Assembly (NCBI GenBank): GCA_030549775.1
Contig: CM060177.1
Location: forward strand, 67,943,638 to 68,007,637
Reading direction: 5' to 3'
DNA length: 64,000 nucleotides
From: Tamarix chinensis
Taxonomy: Eukaryota > Streptophyta > Magnoliopsida > Caryophyllales > Tamaricaceae
The notes under the pieces are model-generated. The model was not told where the DNA came from and searched no databases. It saw only the letters and a list, made by a program, of their open reading frames with translations. The translations under genes and the position numbers were made by a program. Positions 11,547 through 23,231 of the stretch are shown piece after piece; positions within the stretch are counted from its first letter, which is position 1; the number at the start of each line of letters is the position of its first letter.

Positions 11547-12737
11547 AGTTTTTGAATCTAGATATATCCCACATGAAAGTAATTATTAAAAATCAATTGA
11601 ATTATAAGTTTAATAATTCTCAAATCACTCTTGCTTAGAAAGAATTAATCTCAAATGTATCATGCTATTCTGTATATATATATATATACGAATCATGCTA
11701 ACAAGTTTCCAAAATTATATTAATGCTGATCAATGAAACTCCTCATACTTACAAAGAGTTCATATATATATATATATATATACATACATACATACATACG
11801 TAGCAAAATATTATACAATTAATAGTTCAAATTACAAAAGATATACATACTACAGGATTTAAGGAATAACAGCACTATATACATCAAAATATTGCTACAA
11901 CTCAAATACCTAAAAAACGAAAACTCATATCTAAAACTAAATTCCCCGATAGCCTCATTGAGCCCGACTAAAAACTATAACTCTAAAAGTCCACTCATCA
12001 CGATATATCATTTGATCCCTGACATCATCGCAAGAGAGTCTACTCACGGATACTCTAGGGTAACCGAGGTAGATACTCTGAGGTAAGCTATGACGATACC
12101 TCCACTCATCATCGTTGACCATCAGTTCTCTCGATATCCTATCATACTCTCTAGCAAACATCTCACCCTCAATAAATCTCGGGTGTGGTGCATCAGTGTG
12201 GTAGACAAACAACTACAAAAAAGTAGACGTAGCCGATGCCCATGGCTCTATCTGAGGCAGGGTCAACAGAAGGTGATAAGATCTGAAATGGAAGGGGTGA
12301 TAGGATGAGCCACTCGCGTACAAATGACATAGCTCGTCATATAACCATATCACATGAGTCTGTACATCTGTATGTGGCGCCATATGAAAATACAGTGGAG
12401 GGTATGTCATCTCACTACCTACAAATGAGAACCACTAAATCTTATCATCAAGGTTGGTCTCGAAAGGATCTAAATTACAAAATATGTAAACCGATCTTCA
12501 ACTAGCTAGACAAATCATAAATATATTCTACCAGAACATAACCAACTATGTAAACCTAACAACATCAAACTATTTAAAATAAGGACATAATCTGTAGTTA
12601 TATATTTAACAAACTGGCTAAACATCAAACTATCATCAAATAATTCAAGCTACGCATAGTAAAATCAAGTAGATATTAATAAGATAATATATATATATAT
12701 ATATATATACATATATAGTACAATCTAATAAATCCTA

Positions 12738-12741
12738 TATG

Positions 12742-12784
<43 letters not shown>
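12738..12784. repeat. (ATT)n microsatellite
   Basis: About 15 perfect ATT units within the CACTA-1 leader. Confidence 0.95.
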
Positions 12785-12785
<1 letters not shown>

Positions 12786-12915
12786 TCTCTATTTAATTTT
12801 TATCACAACACCAATGCCCAACCAACCTCCTCAACTTTTTCCCCATGCACAATACCCTTATCCTTAGGATTTTTCCCTATAGCCCTAGTTTATGTTTAGT
12901 ATAATAAATGATAAA

Positions 12916-13112
12916 TCCTAACCCTAACCCTAACCCTCCCCCTAACCCTAATCCTAACAATAATTAACCCTAATAAATTATAATAAAAAATAACAGTAAA
13001 CCTCATAAGATAATGATCCTAAACCTATAGCTAACCCTAACCCTAACCATAACCCTAACACTAACCCTCCCCTCCCCCTAACCCCAACCCTAACCCTAAC
13101 CACAATTATTTT
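12916..13112 (+). repeat. Interstitial CCCTAA-type repeats
   Basis: Two clusters (about 12,918-12,955 and 13,032-13,110) of CCCTAA hexamers with variants such as CCTCCCC, separated by about 75 bases of AT-rich DNA. The unit is the six-base TTAGGG type, not the seven-base TTTAGGG type of most plants. The tract is short and imperfect and lies inside a transposon, so it is not a telomere. Confidence 0.75.
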
Positions 13113-13856
13113 AGATTATATATACACATCTTATTTATAAATATATTATAAATATATATACATATAATAGAACACATATAAACACACATTTTACGGAATA
13201 TAAATACACGTCCTACAAAATATATATTAAAAAAAGCATATAAATACACATGATCTGCATAATAATGTGAGTGCTAAAAAAATATATATATACACCTTAA
13301 TTTTATACTTAGAACATACATATCTTATGATAATAATATATATTTTAGGCTTGTGGATTCTCTTAAAATAATAATAAATATTTTTATAAAATAGATTATA
13401 AAAACATTTACATATATATAAATTAAGGTCTCAGCCGGCCACAATAAAAAAAGGACAGCAAAATTTTTCACCAACACATCAAACAACAGACTTTCGAACA
13501 ACAAACCGCAAGTTTACAATAACAAACAAACACAACCTCTTCGGTGCAACATGCACGCATTTATATATATATATATACATATCAATAGAGACAAATTAAG
13601 CAATGAAGGAAGAACAAACACATACGTAAAGGGAGCGACGGCGTGCAAGTTGAGAACGGCAACGATGAAGGTACAAATACTGGCTACGTTCACAAGAATG
13701 GCAGAGGGGTGGTGGAGAGATGGCGGTGCGACGGTTTCCCTTAATTCAGAGGAGCCGTATCGGTGGTGCAAGGGTTTGCAAGAGAAAGAGAGTACGAGAG
13801 GGAAGCGGCAGAGTCTGAAATTTTTGGCATGAAACAGAAGAGAACGAAATAAAAGG

Positions 13857-14105
13857 AACTTTTAATAACGGTTCTTACAGGAACCGTTATTAAAACGTTG
13901 CCGTTATTAAATCATGTTTTAATAACGGTTTTACGTCAACCGTTATTAAAATTCCCATGCAAAATTTTACCTTGCACTTTTAATAACAGTTATTACCTAA
14001 AACCGTTATTAAAACTTCCCGCGCATTAATTTTCACACATTTGACGACGGTTTTTGAACCATCGTTATTAATGTCCCGTTATTATTTTCTGTTTCCGTAG
14101 TAGTG
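13857..14105. repeat. CACTA-1 right subterminal repeats and terminus
   Basis: Four palindromic TTTTAATAACGGTT...AACCGTTATTAAAA units spaced about 55-60 bases apart lead to the terminal GTTTCCGTAGTAGTG. The spacing and sequence mirror the left array. Confidence 0.9.
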
Positions 14106-15115
14106 AAGGCTTGTATAAATAGTAAAAAAGGGCTGAGAGGGTTTAGGGTTCCAGCTTAGGCTGGTGGTGATAAGCGGCACCAGCGGTGGTGCACTGTGGC
14201 CGGAAAAAGAGAAAAAAGGGGGAAAATTTGAGGGCTGAGAGAAAGAGAGGGAGAATGAGGGTGGAAGTAGGGGTGTTTGTGATTGCTTAGAGGGAGAGGA
14301 GTAGAATGAGGGTGGAGACGGTGGCGGCGGTGGTGGTGGCCGAATGGGAAAGAAGAAAAGAGAGAGAGGAGGAGAAGGAGGAAGAGGAAAATAAGAGTAT
14401 GGGAGATAGGGGAGGGTTTGTAGGTGGTTTTGGGAGGTGTAGGAGGAATTGGTAGCAGAAGAATTGGTAGTTAATGGCGGTGTGAAGGGCAGCAAATGAG
14501 GAATAAAGGGTTAGTCAAGGGGGCTACTTTGCACAGTCGAGGTGGCTCGTGTAGGGAGAAGCGAGGGAGAAGGGCAGTGTAGGGAGGACTTAGGATGGTA
14601 GATCAGGTGCCGAAGTTGGCCGACGGCTGTGGACGAAGCGTTTGAAGTGGTTGTGGTGCATAGGAATAAATTTTTAGGGTTTCAGGAAAAAGCTTCGACT
14701 TCAAACTAGTGAGGGGTATTTATAGAGTTTATAAGAGAGGGTAAGCTCAGTGGGATGATGAGGAAGTAAGGCGGGTAGGGTTAGGGTCACCTACGGCGAT
14801 GGTTGGCCAGTGGAATTTCAAAATCGTGGCAAGGTGTTGCACAAGAAAAGGAGGAACTATGCAAGAAGAGGGGAAAGTGGGTTGGAACAGCGTGGATGGC
14901 GAAATGACGAAAAAAATAAGGGAGAAATGGTTGGTCAAATGGGCATGGTTGGCGGTAGATTTCTTAGGTAGTTGCAGGTCCACAACGGGGGTAGAAGGAG
15001 AAAAAAGAAGAAGAAGAAGAAGAAGAAGAAGAAGAAGAAGAAGAAGAAGAAGAAGAAGAAGAAGAAGAAGAAGAAGAAGAAGAAGAAGAAGAAGAAGAAG
15101 AAGAAGAAGAAGAAG

Positions 15116-15147
<32 letters not shown>

Positions 15148-15742
15148 GAAGGAGGAAGGGGGCAGCATGGACCAGGCGGTTGGGGAAAAGAAAGAAAAGA
15201 AAAGAAAAGGGAAGAACTAGGCCTATCGGCATGATGATGGGGGAAATATAATTGAAACACGACGTTTCATCCCTGGGCCTCGCCAAAGGAAGAAAAGGAA
15301 AGTGACGAGCCACAGAAATCAGACCCAAATTGGAGAAAGAAGAGGGAAAGAAAAGGAAAAAAGGAAAGAAAGAAAGAAAAGAAAGAAAAAGGAAATTAAA
15401 AGGAAGAAAGAAAAGGAAAAAAGAAAAAGGGAAAAAGAAAAATAGTGGGTTGGGGTAATTAAATTAATTAGGATATTTGAGATATTTAAAAATAATAATA
15501 TTTAAATAAAATAATATTTAATTTCCTTTTTAGGCTAATTTAGGATTTTTATAGATTTTTCCTAAATTTTATTTTAATTAGAAAAATACCCTAATTTTTC
15601 CTCTATGAAATATTTATAAATTTCTTCTCAATTTGCCTAATTAATCTCCCTTTTATTTTGATAAAAATAATTTATTTAACTAATTTTCCTAATAAATTCT
15701 TATTTAACTAAAATTCTTAAGATTTAGATTCTAGGGCATTTT
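14106..15742 (-). mobile_element. LTR-D part 1: 5' portion of the large LTR family, reversed
   Basis: GA-rich on the plus strand, hence CT-rich on the minus strand, as in LTR-A. It has the shared core CTATAAATACCCC (minus strand, about 14,726-14,714). The minus-strand start near 15,742 aligns with the first 150 bases of LTR-A. Long apparent frames here are low-complexity and not genes. The left portion is cut by the end of CACTA-1, so CACTA-1 probably inserted into this LTR. Confidence 0.65.
15004..15145. repeat. (GAA)n microsatellite, about 46 units
   Basis: About 140 bp of uninterrupted GAA. It generates poly-Arg/Lys, poly-Ser, poly-Leu and poly-Phe frames on the two strands, all spurious. 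It lies within the purine-rich zone of LTR-D. Confidence 0.98.
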
Positions 15743-16110
15743 AGGTCCTTTTTCATGTGCTACTCAAGTAGACAACAGAAAAGAGCGTAAGAAAATTATC
15801 CGGAGTTTTAGGGTTTCCTTCTTTCGCTTTTAAAATCCTAGTTTAAACATAATCCTTGTTCTTTTAACCAGCATTGGTGGATTCCATTCTTGTGAAATGT
15901 TATTTGCGCTGCATTGTTTTCAATATGGTTTGAATTTCCAGCAATTTGTATTTCATTCTTTTAGCCTTAACACTTGGTACTAGAACGGTATGAGTGAACT
16001 GATCTGGTGCTAAGTGTGGCGGTAATATCCCCAAAATTAACGATTCTATTATTTTGCTTCGACTAATCCTTTTAAATAAAATAAAAATAGTGAATTTTAG
16101 GGGTAATACA
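15743..16110 (+). mobile_element. LTR-D part 2: 3' end of the large LTR family, forward
   Basis: It shares with LTR-C (reversed, 48,501-48,870) the blocks for AAGAGCGTAAG, GGGTTTCC, CATTGGTGGATTCC and the terminal GTGGCGGTAATATCCCC segment, and it ends GGGGTAATACA. Its orientation is opposite to the adjoining part 1, so the two pieces are not one simple insertion. Confidence 0.7.
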
Positions 16111-17403
16111 CTATCGGCTCACAAAACACAAATAACATCCCTAAAACTAAGAAATAGTAAGAAATCTTAATCTCATTTAATTTGAAAGTTCGAAATATGA
16201 ATTTATATCCTTTTATTTGCTCCTAAATTCTATTAAATTTCCCTAAGAGTTCTATTTTTATTAAGCTATGGTCAAATATCTATGTACATGGATCTCCCTA
16301 ACTATTTGTGGTTGAATGGTTATAACCACTCAACTAGCGGTTGACCAATTTGTATATTTAATTTCTACCACATTTAAGTCAATGAGATCCTTCAAAGAGT
16401 ATATTGGAATTCACTCTATATAGTTATAGGATGCCATCATTCATACATAGTGAATGAGTATGATATAATCATATCATAAGATACAAATAGTTAGAATTAC
16501 CATTAATTCTTATTGACACTAGAACTCCATTGAAGAAAATATGATTATGTATATAATATAGAGAAAGCAATGCATAAATGAAAAAATTATTTAATTATTG
16601 AGAAAAAAAAACTTGATGTACTTTCAATGTCAAATTGAGATTAATCATAAAATAAATGAAGTGTTATAGCTCAAACTCATTTTTAGTATTGGGCCATGAA
16701 TTATTGACTTAAAAAATGAAGGTAGAAGAATACAATCTCTTAGAGGACATATAATATGTTTTAGGGTAATTATAATCATTACGCTTCAACTAAGGTATGA
16801 TTAAAATACATACATTTAACCCATACACTATATATATAATGAAAAATGATATAAAGTATATTCTAATTAAAGATGATCAAATGTCTTACCATTATGTATT
16901 TGAATTATTGATTTATAATGGGTTTTTCCCATGAAAGGGAAAAAATAAAATAAAACAAATCCAATATACATACATACATACATATATCCATACATACGTA
17001 TATGGGATCTTCCGAACTATTTGGTCTCTCATTAGTGCAAACATACGTTGTTGTTTATTTATAACCAATGACGCTAATTTGACACAAGGGATTCCAGCAA
17101 TAGTAAGACGGTGGCTGCTGCTTGCTAGCTGGATAGGCCGTCCATCACCTTGAAAGTCTCTAGAAAGTACTACGGGTAGATTAGGTAATAAATATATAAA
17201 AGCAGAAAAGAAGGAATAATTAACGTACTAACTATGCTTAGCTTTTACAGCAAATAATACTACGTATCATCATCAACATAACTTCCAGCACCATCTAACC
17301 TACAGCTAATTTTATTTTATTATTATTAAAAGTAGGGTACACGCTTTACAGCCCATCACACCGGTATGTTTTTCAAGCATCATCCGCACACCAAATAGGT
17401 GCT
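16111..17403. other. AT-rich upstream region of the AWPM-19-like gene
   Basis: No gene or confident transposon is seen. It contains a CATA run (about 16,966-16,986). I looked for ACGTG-type ABA-response cores, which many AWPM-19 genes carry, and saw no clear one within about 500 bases of the start. Confidence 0.5.
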
Positions 17404-17410
17404 TATAAAA
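17404..17410 (+). promoter_or_regulatory. Putative TATA box of the AWPM-19-like gene
   Basis: TATAAAA in GCTTATAAAACGGG lies 160 bases before the ATG, a normal distance for a plant promoter with a leader of about 125 bases. It is a sequence match only. Confidence 0.5.
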
Positions 17411-17563
17411 CGGGACGACCCTTTGCCTGACTTTTAAAACCACAGCCGTAGTACTAGTAGCTACACACGCACACTCGAAAGTTCGATCGATATCTGGAGA
17501 AAATTAGCCAGCAAACCAGCGCTCCTCCTGACATACGTAGGTACATAGAATAAATTAATAGAA

Positions 17564-18397
17564 ATGGCAAACTATGGGGCGCATTTGAGGCCAGCAGCAT
17601 CATTCTTGCTCTTCTTAAACTTTTGTATGTACCTGGTAGTGCTGGGAATTTGTGGATGGGGAATGAACAGGATGATAAACTATGGAGGCATAGGAGGCGG
17701 CGCAAATGCTGCTACTAGTTACTTCATTGTTTTCTCTTTAATTGCTGGCGCAGTTGGAGCTGGAGCTTCTCTCTTCGGTTTGAATCATATTAAGACTTGG
17801 GGACACGATAGCTTACCTGCTGCTGCTTCTGCTGGTATAATTGCGTGGAGTCTCACCGTCCTCGCTTTAGGGTACGCGTGCATCCGCCAACTACGGGGAT
17901 CGATTTGTTATATATTTTTTTAATTAATTAAAATAATATGAATTCCTTACATATAGTAAGAATTTTGTGTTTTTTTCATAGTATGCATAAAATAATTGTA
18001 GTGGTAGCTAGGGTTTTTTTTTTTTTTTTTTTTATAAAAAAATTTGAAATTCAATCATCGTTAGTTTACATTAGTGCATGCTAATATATAGTACTATTGA
18101 TTTTGCAGCTTTGCTTGTAAGCACATCAGGCTCCACACTCACAGTGATCGCATGGTAAGCTGGTAGCGAATACCACAGCCAGTATATAATTATCTTTAAC
18201 GACTCATATTGATTGATTGGTTGATTAATATTAAAACTGATTATTGATTAATGTTAATATTTCATTTTATGTTATCCCTTTTGGGTAATTATTTAAATTA
18301 CTTACAGAGGACTCTGGAGGCGTTTATCATAATTCTATCCGGTACCATGCTGCTCTACTTAGCTGCAATCCATGGAGCCATCAAGCGATCTACTTAA
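17564..18397 (+). CDS. AWPM-19-like (PM19) membrane protein, three exons, intact
   Basis: Exons are 17,564-17,871, 18,109-18,154 and 18,308-18,397, all with GT-AG borders, giving 147 residues and a TAA stop. AWPM-19 proteins are small four-helix plasma-membrane proteins induced by ABA and seed maturation; a rice member was reported to aid ABA import. Predicted helices are near residues 12-32, 52-73, 86-104 and 122-140. Family hallmarks seen are the small-residue-rich second helix (SLIAGAVGAGASLFGL), GFACKHI after helix 3, and RTLEAFIIILSGTMLLY in helix 4. The length fits the family (about 150-190). The leader starts 160 bases after a TATA box, and an AATAAA-like signal occurs near 18,617. The tract CTTTAGG/GTACGC gives the first donor. 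No defect is visible. A damaged paralogue lies at 35,910-36,159 on the same strand. Confidence 0.93.
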
Positions 18398-18619
18398 TTG
18401 AATCAAGTCTTGATGGAAGAAATTGTGAAGTAGTACTCCACTCAAGTATATATGCATTAGTAATAATTAATTATATATGCATACCGTGGGTTTTTTTTTT
18501 TTTTTTTTTAATATATATCAGCGCTTTGTAAATTTCTTTGATGATTGTGAAGATTCTTGATAGTGGGTGTTTTGTGTGCGTTTGGTTTTCCTTATTGGAT
18601 TGGATTCTGTGTGCTGAAA

Positions 18620-20774
18620 TAAAAGATTGAAAAGATGTATATACATAAGAGGATCATCTCTTTGTATATATTATATGAAAATCATAATGATCGCAAATCA
18701 AGCCTGTAATTTAAATTTATTTGAGTTTTTATTGCTTTGTTACAAATTATCTCCCCACGTATTCTTGGATCGATGCGGGGAGTCCCCCTGCTTACATTTA
18801 TTTAGGAAAAAGCACAAATTGTACAATTCGTTCCATTCATCGCTCCAAATCAACACAACACAACACATGACGTGTTTGTAGCGAACTTAGTAAGAATTTA
18901 TGGCGAAACTGCATGCTTTAAAAGGCTATTTTAGATTACAAGATAATAAATAAAAAGATAAGTTTTTAAGTTATTATAATATAATTAAATTATAATATAT
19001 GATTTTAAAGTAAAGAAAAAAAAACTATATATATATATATATACTAGTAAAAATTAAACTCTCACGCCATCCAACGATCTATATTAACATAGTTATCTTT
19101 TTGAAAAGATTACACAACTTTTTTATACCTGAAATATTTATTAACCGAGGATGGTGGTAATCGAATCCAAAACCATGAAAAGACGAAACTCTTTTTGGTA
19201 GACTAATAAAGGAACCAGCAAAGGCAAGCTGCATCAGTTGCATTATTACTAGTAAGTAGATGGATGATCGAGCAATAATCAACTTCAGCCTTATCAGCTC
19301 GTTGTAGATAGTTTTGATGTTACATCATCGAATAAATGTCACAAAGTTATTCGATGTAGATTAGCGACAAAATTTGTGATGATAACTTCGAATTCAAATT
19401 AAAAGTAGATACGTAAGGGGGGAAGTGGTTGAGAAACGTGATCGATCGCGATTGTGTGACAACTGACAAGGATACTTAGACAACATTATGATATGACCCC
19501 TGTCGTGTCGTGTGGGTCGATATCGCTTTCTACGAAAAACCATGGGCGGGCTCCTTATTTTCAACAACTTCACTCGGGACCATCCCAGCAAACGGATATA
19601 TATAGGTGTGTAGCAAAAGGTCACTAGAGGGAATAGCCTTCATCCTAAAACGCGATTCCGGAGCTTTCATTTTACCATCAATAGGACATTATTAAGAAGG
19701 TAGTAACTTGGATATATGTCTCAGCAACATAAAAGTTATATGGTGCACGATCATATATAGACAGACAAGATTTTAGTCCAACCTGATGAGATATGCCAAT
19801 TTTTATTGGTATTTGATATTAGATGGGCTACTTACTGCCCCTTCTATTGTATGTTACACTATTTGCATTTATAAAATTTATATGTTACAAACATATTCGA
19901 TCGTTTTTTACATCTTTCTACACGCTCTTATTAAGTTGATAGTTTACACAGTTTCAATGAATAAATCGATCGACAATAAGTCCAATGGAAGGTGTTGGGT
20001 TCCATGAAGTTATGATGATTTTAAATAATTGTATAACATTACATATATTATGGTTTCCATATTTTGTGTGTTTGTGTATATTTTGTATGTCTATGTGTGC
20101 ACGTTTCAATAGGAACAACTATGAGCACAAGATTAGGAACACTAATAGCAACAAGTCATGGGTGATCAAGAGGAAAATCAATCATAACATGCAATGCATT
20201 GTAAGAAGGTCAAAATATCAAATGATATATATCGATGACATCACATGTAATACTCTATTCAAAAAAATTTTTTAAAAATTATAATGATATAAAATAAAAT
20301 AGTTATAAAAAGTATTTGAAAATGGGTAAATATTATGTGTGTGTGTGAGAGAGAGAGAGAGAGTTTAAGGGTATCAGTCAACTAGTCACAAGCAAAATCA
20401 ATGGATTGATTTGTCAAGAAACCCAGATGACATGTGTTTGAAGTATGCAACACTAAAATAATGTAATTGAAACAAGCCACACAAGATTTGAATAAAAAAA
20501 ACAAGAAGAATTGATTAAATTAGAGGCTTAGGGTTTTGGTTATAGGGTAAGGGTTTTTTTTTATTGTGGGTTAAGGTTTATGGTTTACTGTTATGGGATT
20601 ATTAATTATGTGAATAAGACCAATGGATGGGGTAATTAATTGCATATATATTAGCATCAAATTTAATGGGATAATTAAAAAGGGAAGGCTCATGGATATG
20701 GAGAAGGGTTAGGGTTATGGTTTGCATTTGAAGTCGTTGAATTTGGGGCTCAATGTGTTGATAATGATGATGGG
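18620..20774. other. Intergenic, AT-rich, no gene recognised
   Basis: Short frames at 18,627-18,881, 19,394-19,624 and 19,786-20,275 match nothing I know and lack features of real exons. It contains a TA run near 19,027 and a GT/GA dinucleotide run (about 20,336-20,362). Confidence 0.5.
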
Positions 20775-21198
20775 AAATTATGGTAATTGCTAGCCAGACA
20801 ATCAACCACCTGCTTCAACCTATTAGCTAGAATCTTTGAAAGAACCTTACAGATACAACCTATCAAACTAATTCTTTGGTTGACCTCTGTCGGATCATCC
20901 ACTTTGGGAATTAGGGTGATAAACATGGTATTAAGTGCATGAAGAAGGTGACTAGTCTTGAAGAACTCAAGAACAACACCTGTGAACTTGACCCCTAAGG
21001 TGGCCCACATCTTTTGAGTAAACCCCATATGATAGCCGTCATAACCTGGTGCCTTCAGAGGATCACAAGACCACACCACTCTCTGAACCTCCTCTCTTTG
21101 AGGCATGGAATCCAGCATCCTACTCTGATAATTCGTGAGCCTGTGAAACCCTTCAGCTGATAAACTGATACTTGGTAGATTAGGATCATTATAGAGAT
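20775..21198 (-). pseudogene. L1-type LINE reverse transcriptase fragment
   Basis: The minus-strand frame carries the N-terminal part of a plant LINE reverse transcriptase: IKDLYNDPNLP at the right, then CDPLKAPGYDGYHMGF and MFITLIPKVDDPTEVNQ (block 0-2 region). ISLIGCICKVLSKILANRLK follows. These match the well-known LKAPGPDGF and FITLIPKK..P.....RPISL blocks. It ends near ILANRLKQVVD, before the catalytic YADD block, so the catalytic half is missing. LTR-B begins directly to the right, and the endonuclease part of the same element resumes beyond it at 25,126. Confidence 0.88.
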
Positions 21199-22139
21199 CC
21201 TTGATCGGTTTGGGCCCGACTCAATAATCTTCCACTTTAAGTTATTAGTGTCTTATTCGTATCTTATTTGAAAGTATTTTACCCTTAACATGCATGTCAC
21301 CGACCTCTACTTCTATCCGCCCAAGAGGGCCCGTCCCATATCTTAAGAGTTTTGCGCCTCTTATTTCACCCCGACATCCATTCCTCCTTCTATTTACTCA
21401 TAAAAAAATTCCAACTCCTAAGGGTGTGGGTTAAGGCCCATCATCTCATACCATCCAAATTTTCTCACTACCACTCTCTAGAATTCTCCCTTCAAACCCT
21501 AATTAGACTTATGTGGCCCAACCTTTCTTTTATTATCCAACACCTCATCTCATTTAGATACAATCCAAATCCTATCACTCTACTCACCAATTATACATGT
21601 AACCATAAAACCTAGTTGGCCACTCAAAACCCTAGCACCTTTCTTACGTAAGGATCATTCCATGCAGACTCCATTCACCCCATGCAAACCCTATAAGTCT
21701 CCCATACAAGAGTTGCATCACTCATTCATTTTGATCACAACTTCCTTTTATTTTCCCCCTCATGAGATAATAAGATCAATCTCATGTTCCCTTAGTCAAC
21801 TCACTTCCCATTTATTCTTTTTTATCCTCTCACCCCCATATCATATTATTAAACATCCTAGGATGCATGTCCTAGAGGGTCACAACATATAACATCGTAT
21901 GCACAACATATATAATCATCATCCACATGCCATAAGGAAGTCACATAAGCATACATTCACTCCAAGTTACACTACAAATGATTAATCATAAGCATAAAGT
22001 ACACAATATGGCATAACACATGGCACATAAGGTATATAACCCACATATAGTTGTTCTTAGCCACATCCTTACTCGGTTTAGGTTCCAAGCTATTTCCCAC
22101 ACTTATTATGTCACCAGTCACCCTTCATAATTGTTACAC

Positions 22140-22870
22140 TTATCATATTATAATTAATGATTTACTCTTCTCCATAATTATAATTGTCAATTTACCCTTC
22201 TCCATTATTATAATTACTATATTGCCGTTTTCCATTATTAAAACCACCATAATACCTTTCTATTGGTTAATTTACCAAATTGTTGTTCTCTGTTATCATA
22301 ATTATCCAATTGTCCTTCTCTATAATCATAATTGTAATTACCAAATTATGCCTTATCGTTATTGTAATTACCAGTGTACCCCTTTGATACAAAATTACTG
22401 TTTTACCCTTTACCTCCAAAATTACCATTATACCCCTTACTTTCAATATTACTATAATGCCTTTTTTTTATAAAATTACCATTTTACCTTTTACTTATAA
22501 AATTACCATTTTTCTATTTAATTACCATTTTGTCATTTACTTATAAGATTACCATTTTTCCATTTACGTATAAAATTACCATATTGCCCTTTACTTATAA
22601 AATTATCATTTTACCATTTACTTATAAAATTACTATATCGCCATTTACTTATAAAATTACCATTTTGCCATTTATTTGTAAAATTATTATATTGCCCTTT
22701 ACTTATAAAATTACCAATTTCCCCCTTATAAAATTACCACTTTCCTCTTTACTTCCAAAATTACCATAATACCCTTTTACTTACAATTTACCATTTTGCC
22801 ATTCTCCTCTAAAATTACCATAATGCCATTTCCTTACAAATTTACCATCTGACCCTTTCATTATACCACT
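22140..22870 (-). repeat. LTR-B minisatellite (AAATTACCATTTTGCC type)
   Basis: About 25-30 units of 25-30 bp built on TTTACTTATAAAATTACCATTTTGCCA. It is equivalent in position to the minisatellites of LTR-A (2340-3060) and LTR-C (51,340-52,110), but the local unit differs, which suggests copy-specific re-expansion. Confidence 0.85.
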
Positions 22871-23177
22871 TTTATTAAGTTATCATCACTACCTGAATAT
22901 TAATATTAATACTCCACTCACAATATCCAACTCCACCAACTATTATATTTTAATATACTACTTATTAGCACCCACACATATTAGGCCACATTCTTGCACA
23001 AGAAATGTTACTAAAATGCCCCTAGGGCTCACAATGGTATTATTCATGCATAAATGGTCACAATAACATAGAATAACATGGATAAGTACTTAACACATTC
23101 ATTAATAGCCAAACTCTTTCCTCAAGCAATATTTCCACACATAATACATAAACTAGCATACTTTCCTTTTTATTAAT

Positions 23178-23180
<3 letters not shown>

Positions 23181-23229
<49 letters not shown>
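23181..23229. repeat. (TA)n microsatellite
   Basis: About 24 TA units inside LTR-B. Confidence 0.95.

Positions 23230-23231
<2 letters not shown>

Larger units (their letters stand above)
11547..13856. other. CACTA-1 non-coding leader region
   Basis: About 2.3 kb between the transposase start and the right subterminal array, without a recognisable gene. It holds TA microsatellites (about 11,673-11,690; 11,763-11,782; 12,689-12,710), an ATT microsatellite, and CCCTAA hexamer clusters. Short frames at 11,892-12,505 and 13,514-13,832 resemble nothing I know. This is where the transposase promoter should lie; no convincing TATA box could be assigned among the many AT runs. Confidence 0.6.
1..14105 (-). 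mobile_element. CACTA-1: CACTA (En/Spm) DNA transposon, nearly complete but decayed
   Basis: The right terminus reads, on the minus strand, CACTACTACGGAAAC, the canonical CACTA-type end. Both ends carry arrays of short inverted subterminal repeats of the form TTTTAATAACGG...CCGTTATTAAAA. Position 1 lies about 20 bases inside the element: the first 40 bases match the sequence just inside the left tip of the second copy at 43,229. Without the nested LTR (178-4424) the element is about 9.9 kb, a normal size for an autonomous member. Two genes run on the minus strand: a TNP2-type transposase (8233-11,546) and a Transposase_24/DUF8039/Ulp1 gene (4980-8201). Both contain stops and frameshifts, so the element should not supply its own transposase. 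The 3-bp target duplication expected on the right would be AAG (14,106-14,108); the left flank is outside the window. Confidence 0.9.

Noticed and set aside
12916..13112. Chromosome end or telomere
   Set aside because: Short, imperfect, inside a CACTA element and flanked on both sides by ordinary sequence.
14747..15328. Frames with poly-Leu, poly-Arg, poly-Phe or poly-Ser
   Set aside because: Direct translations of the GAA microsatellite.
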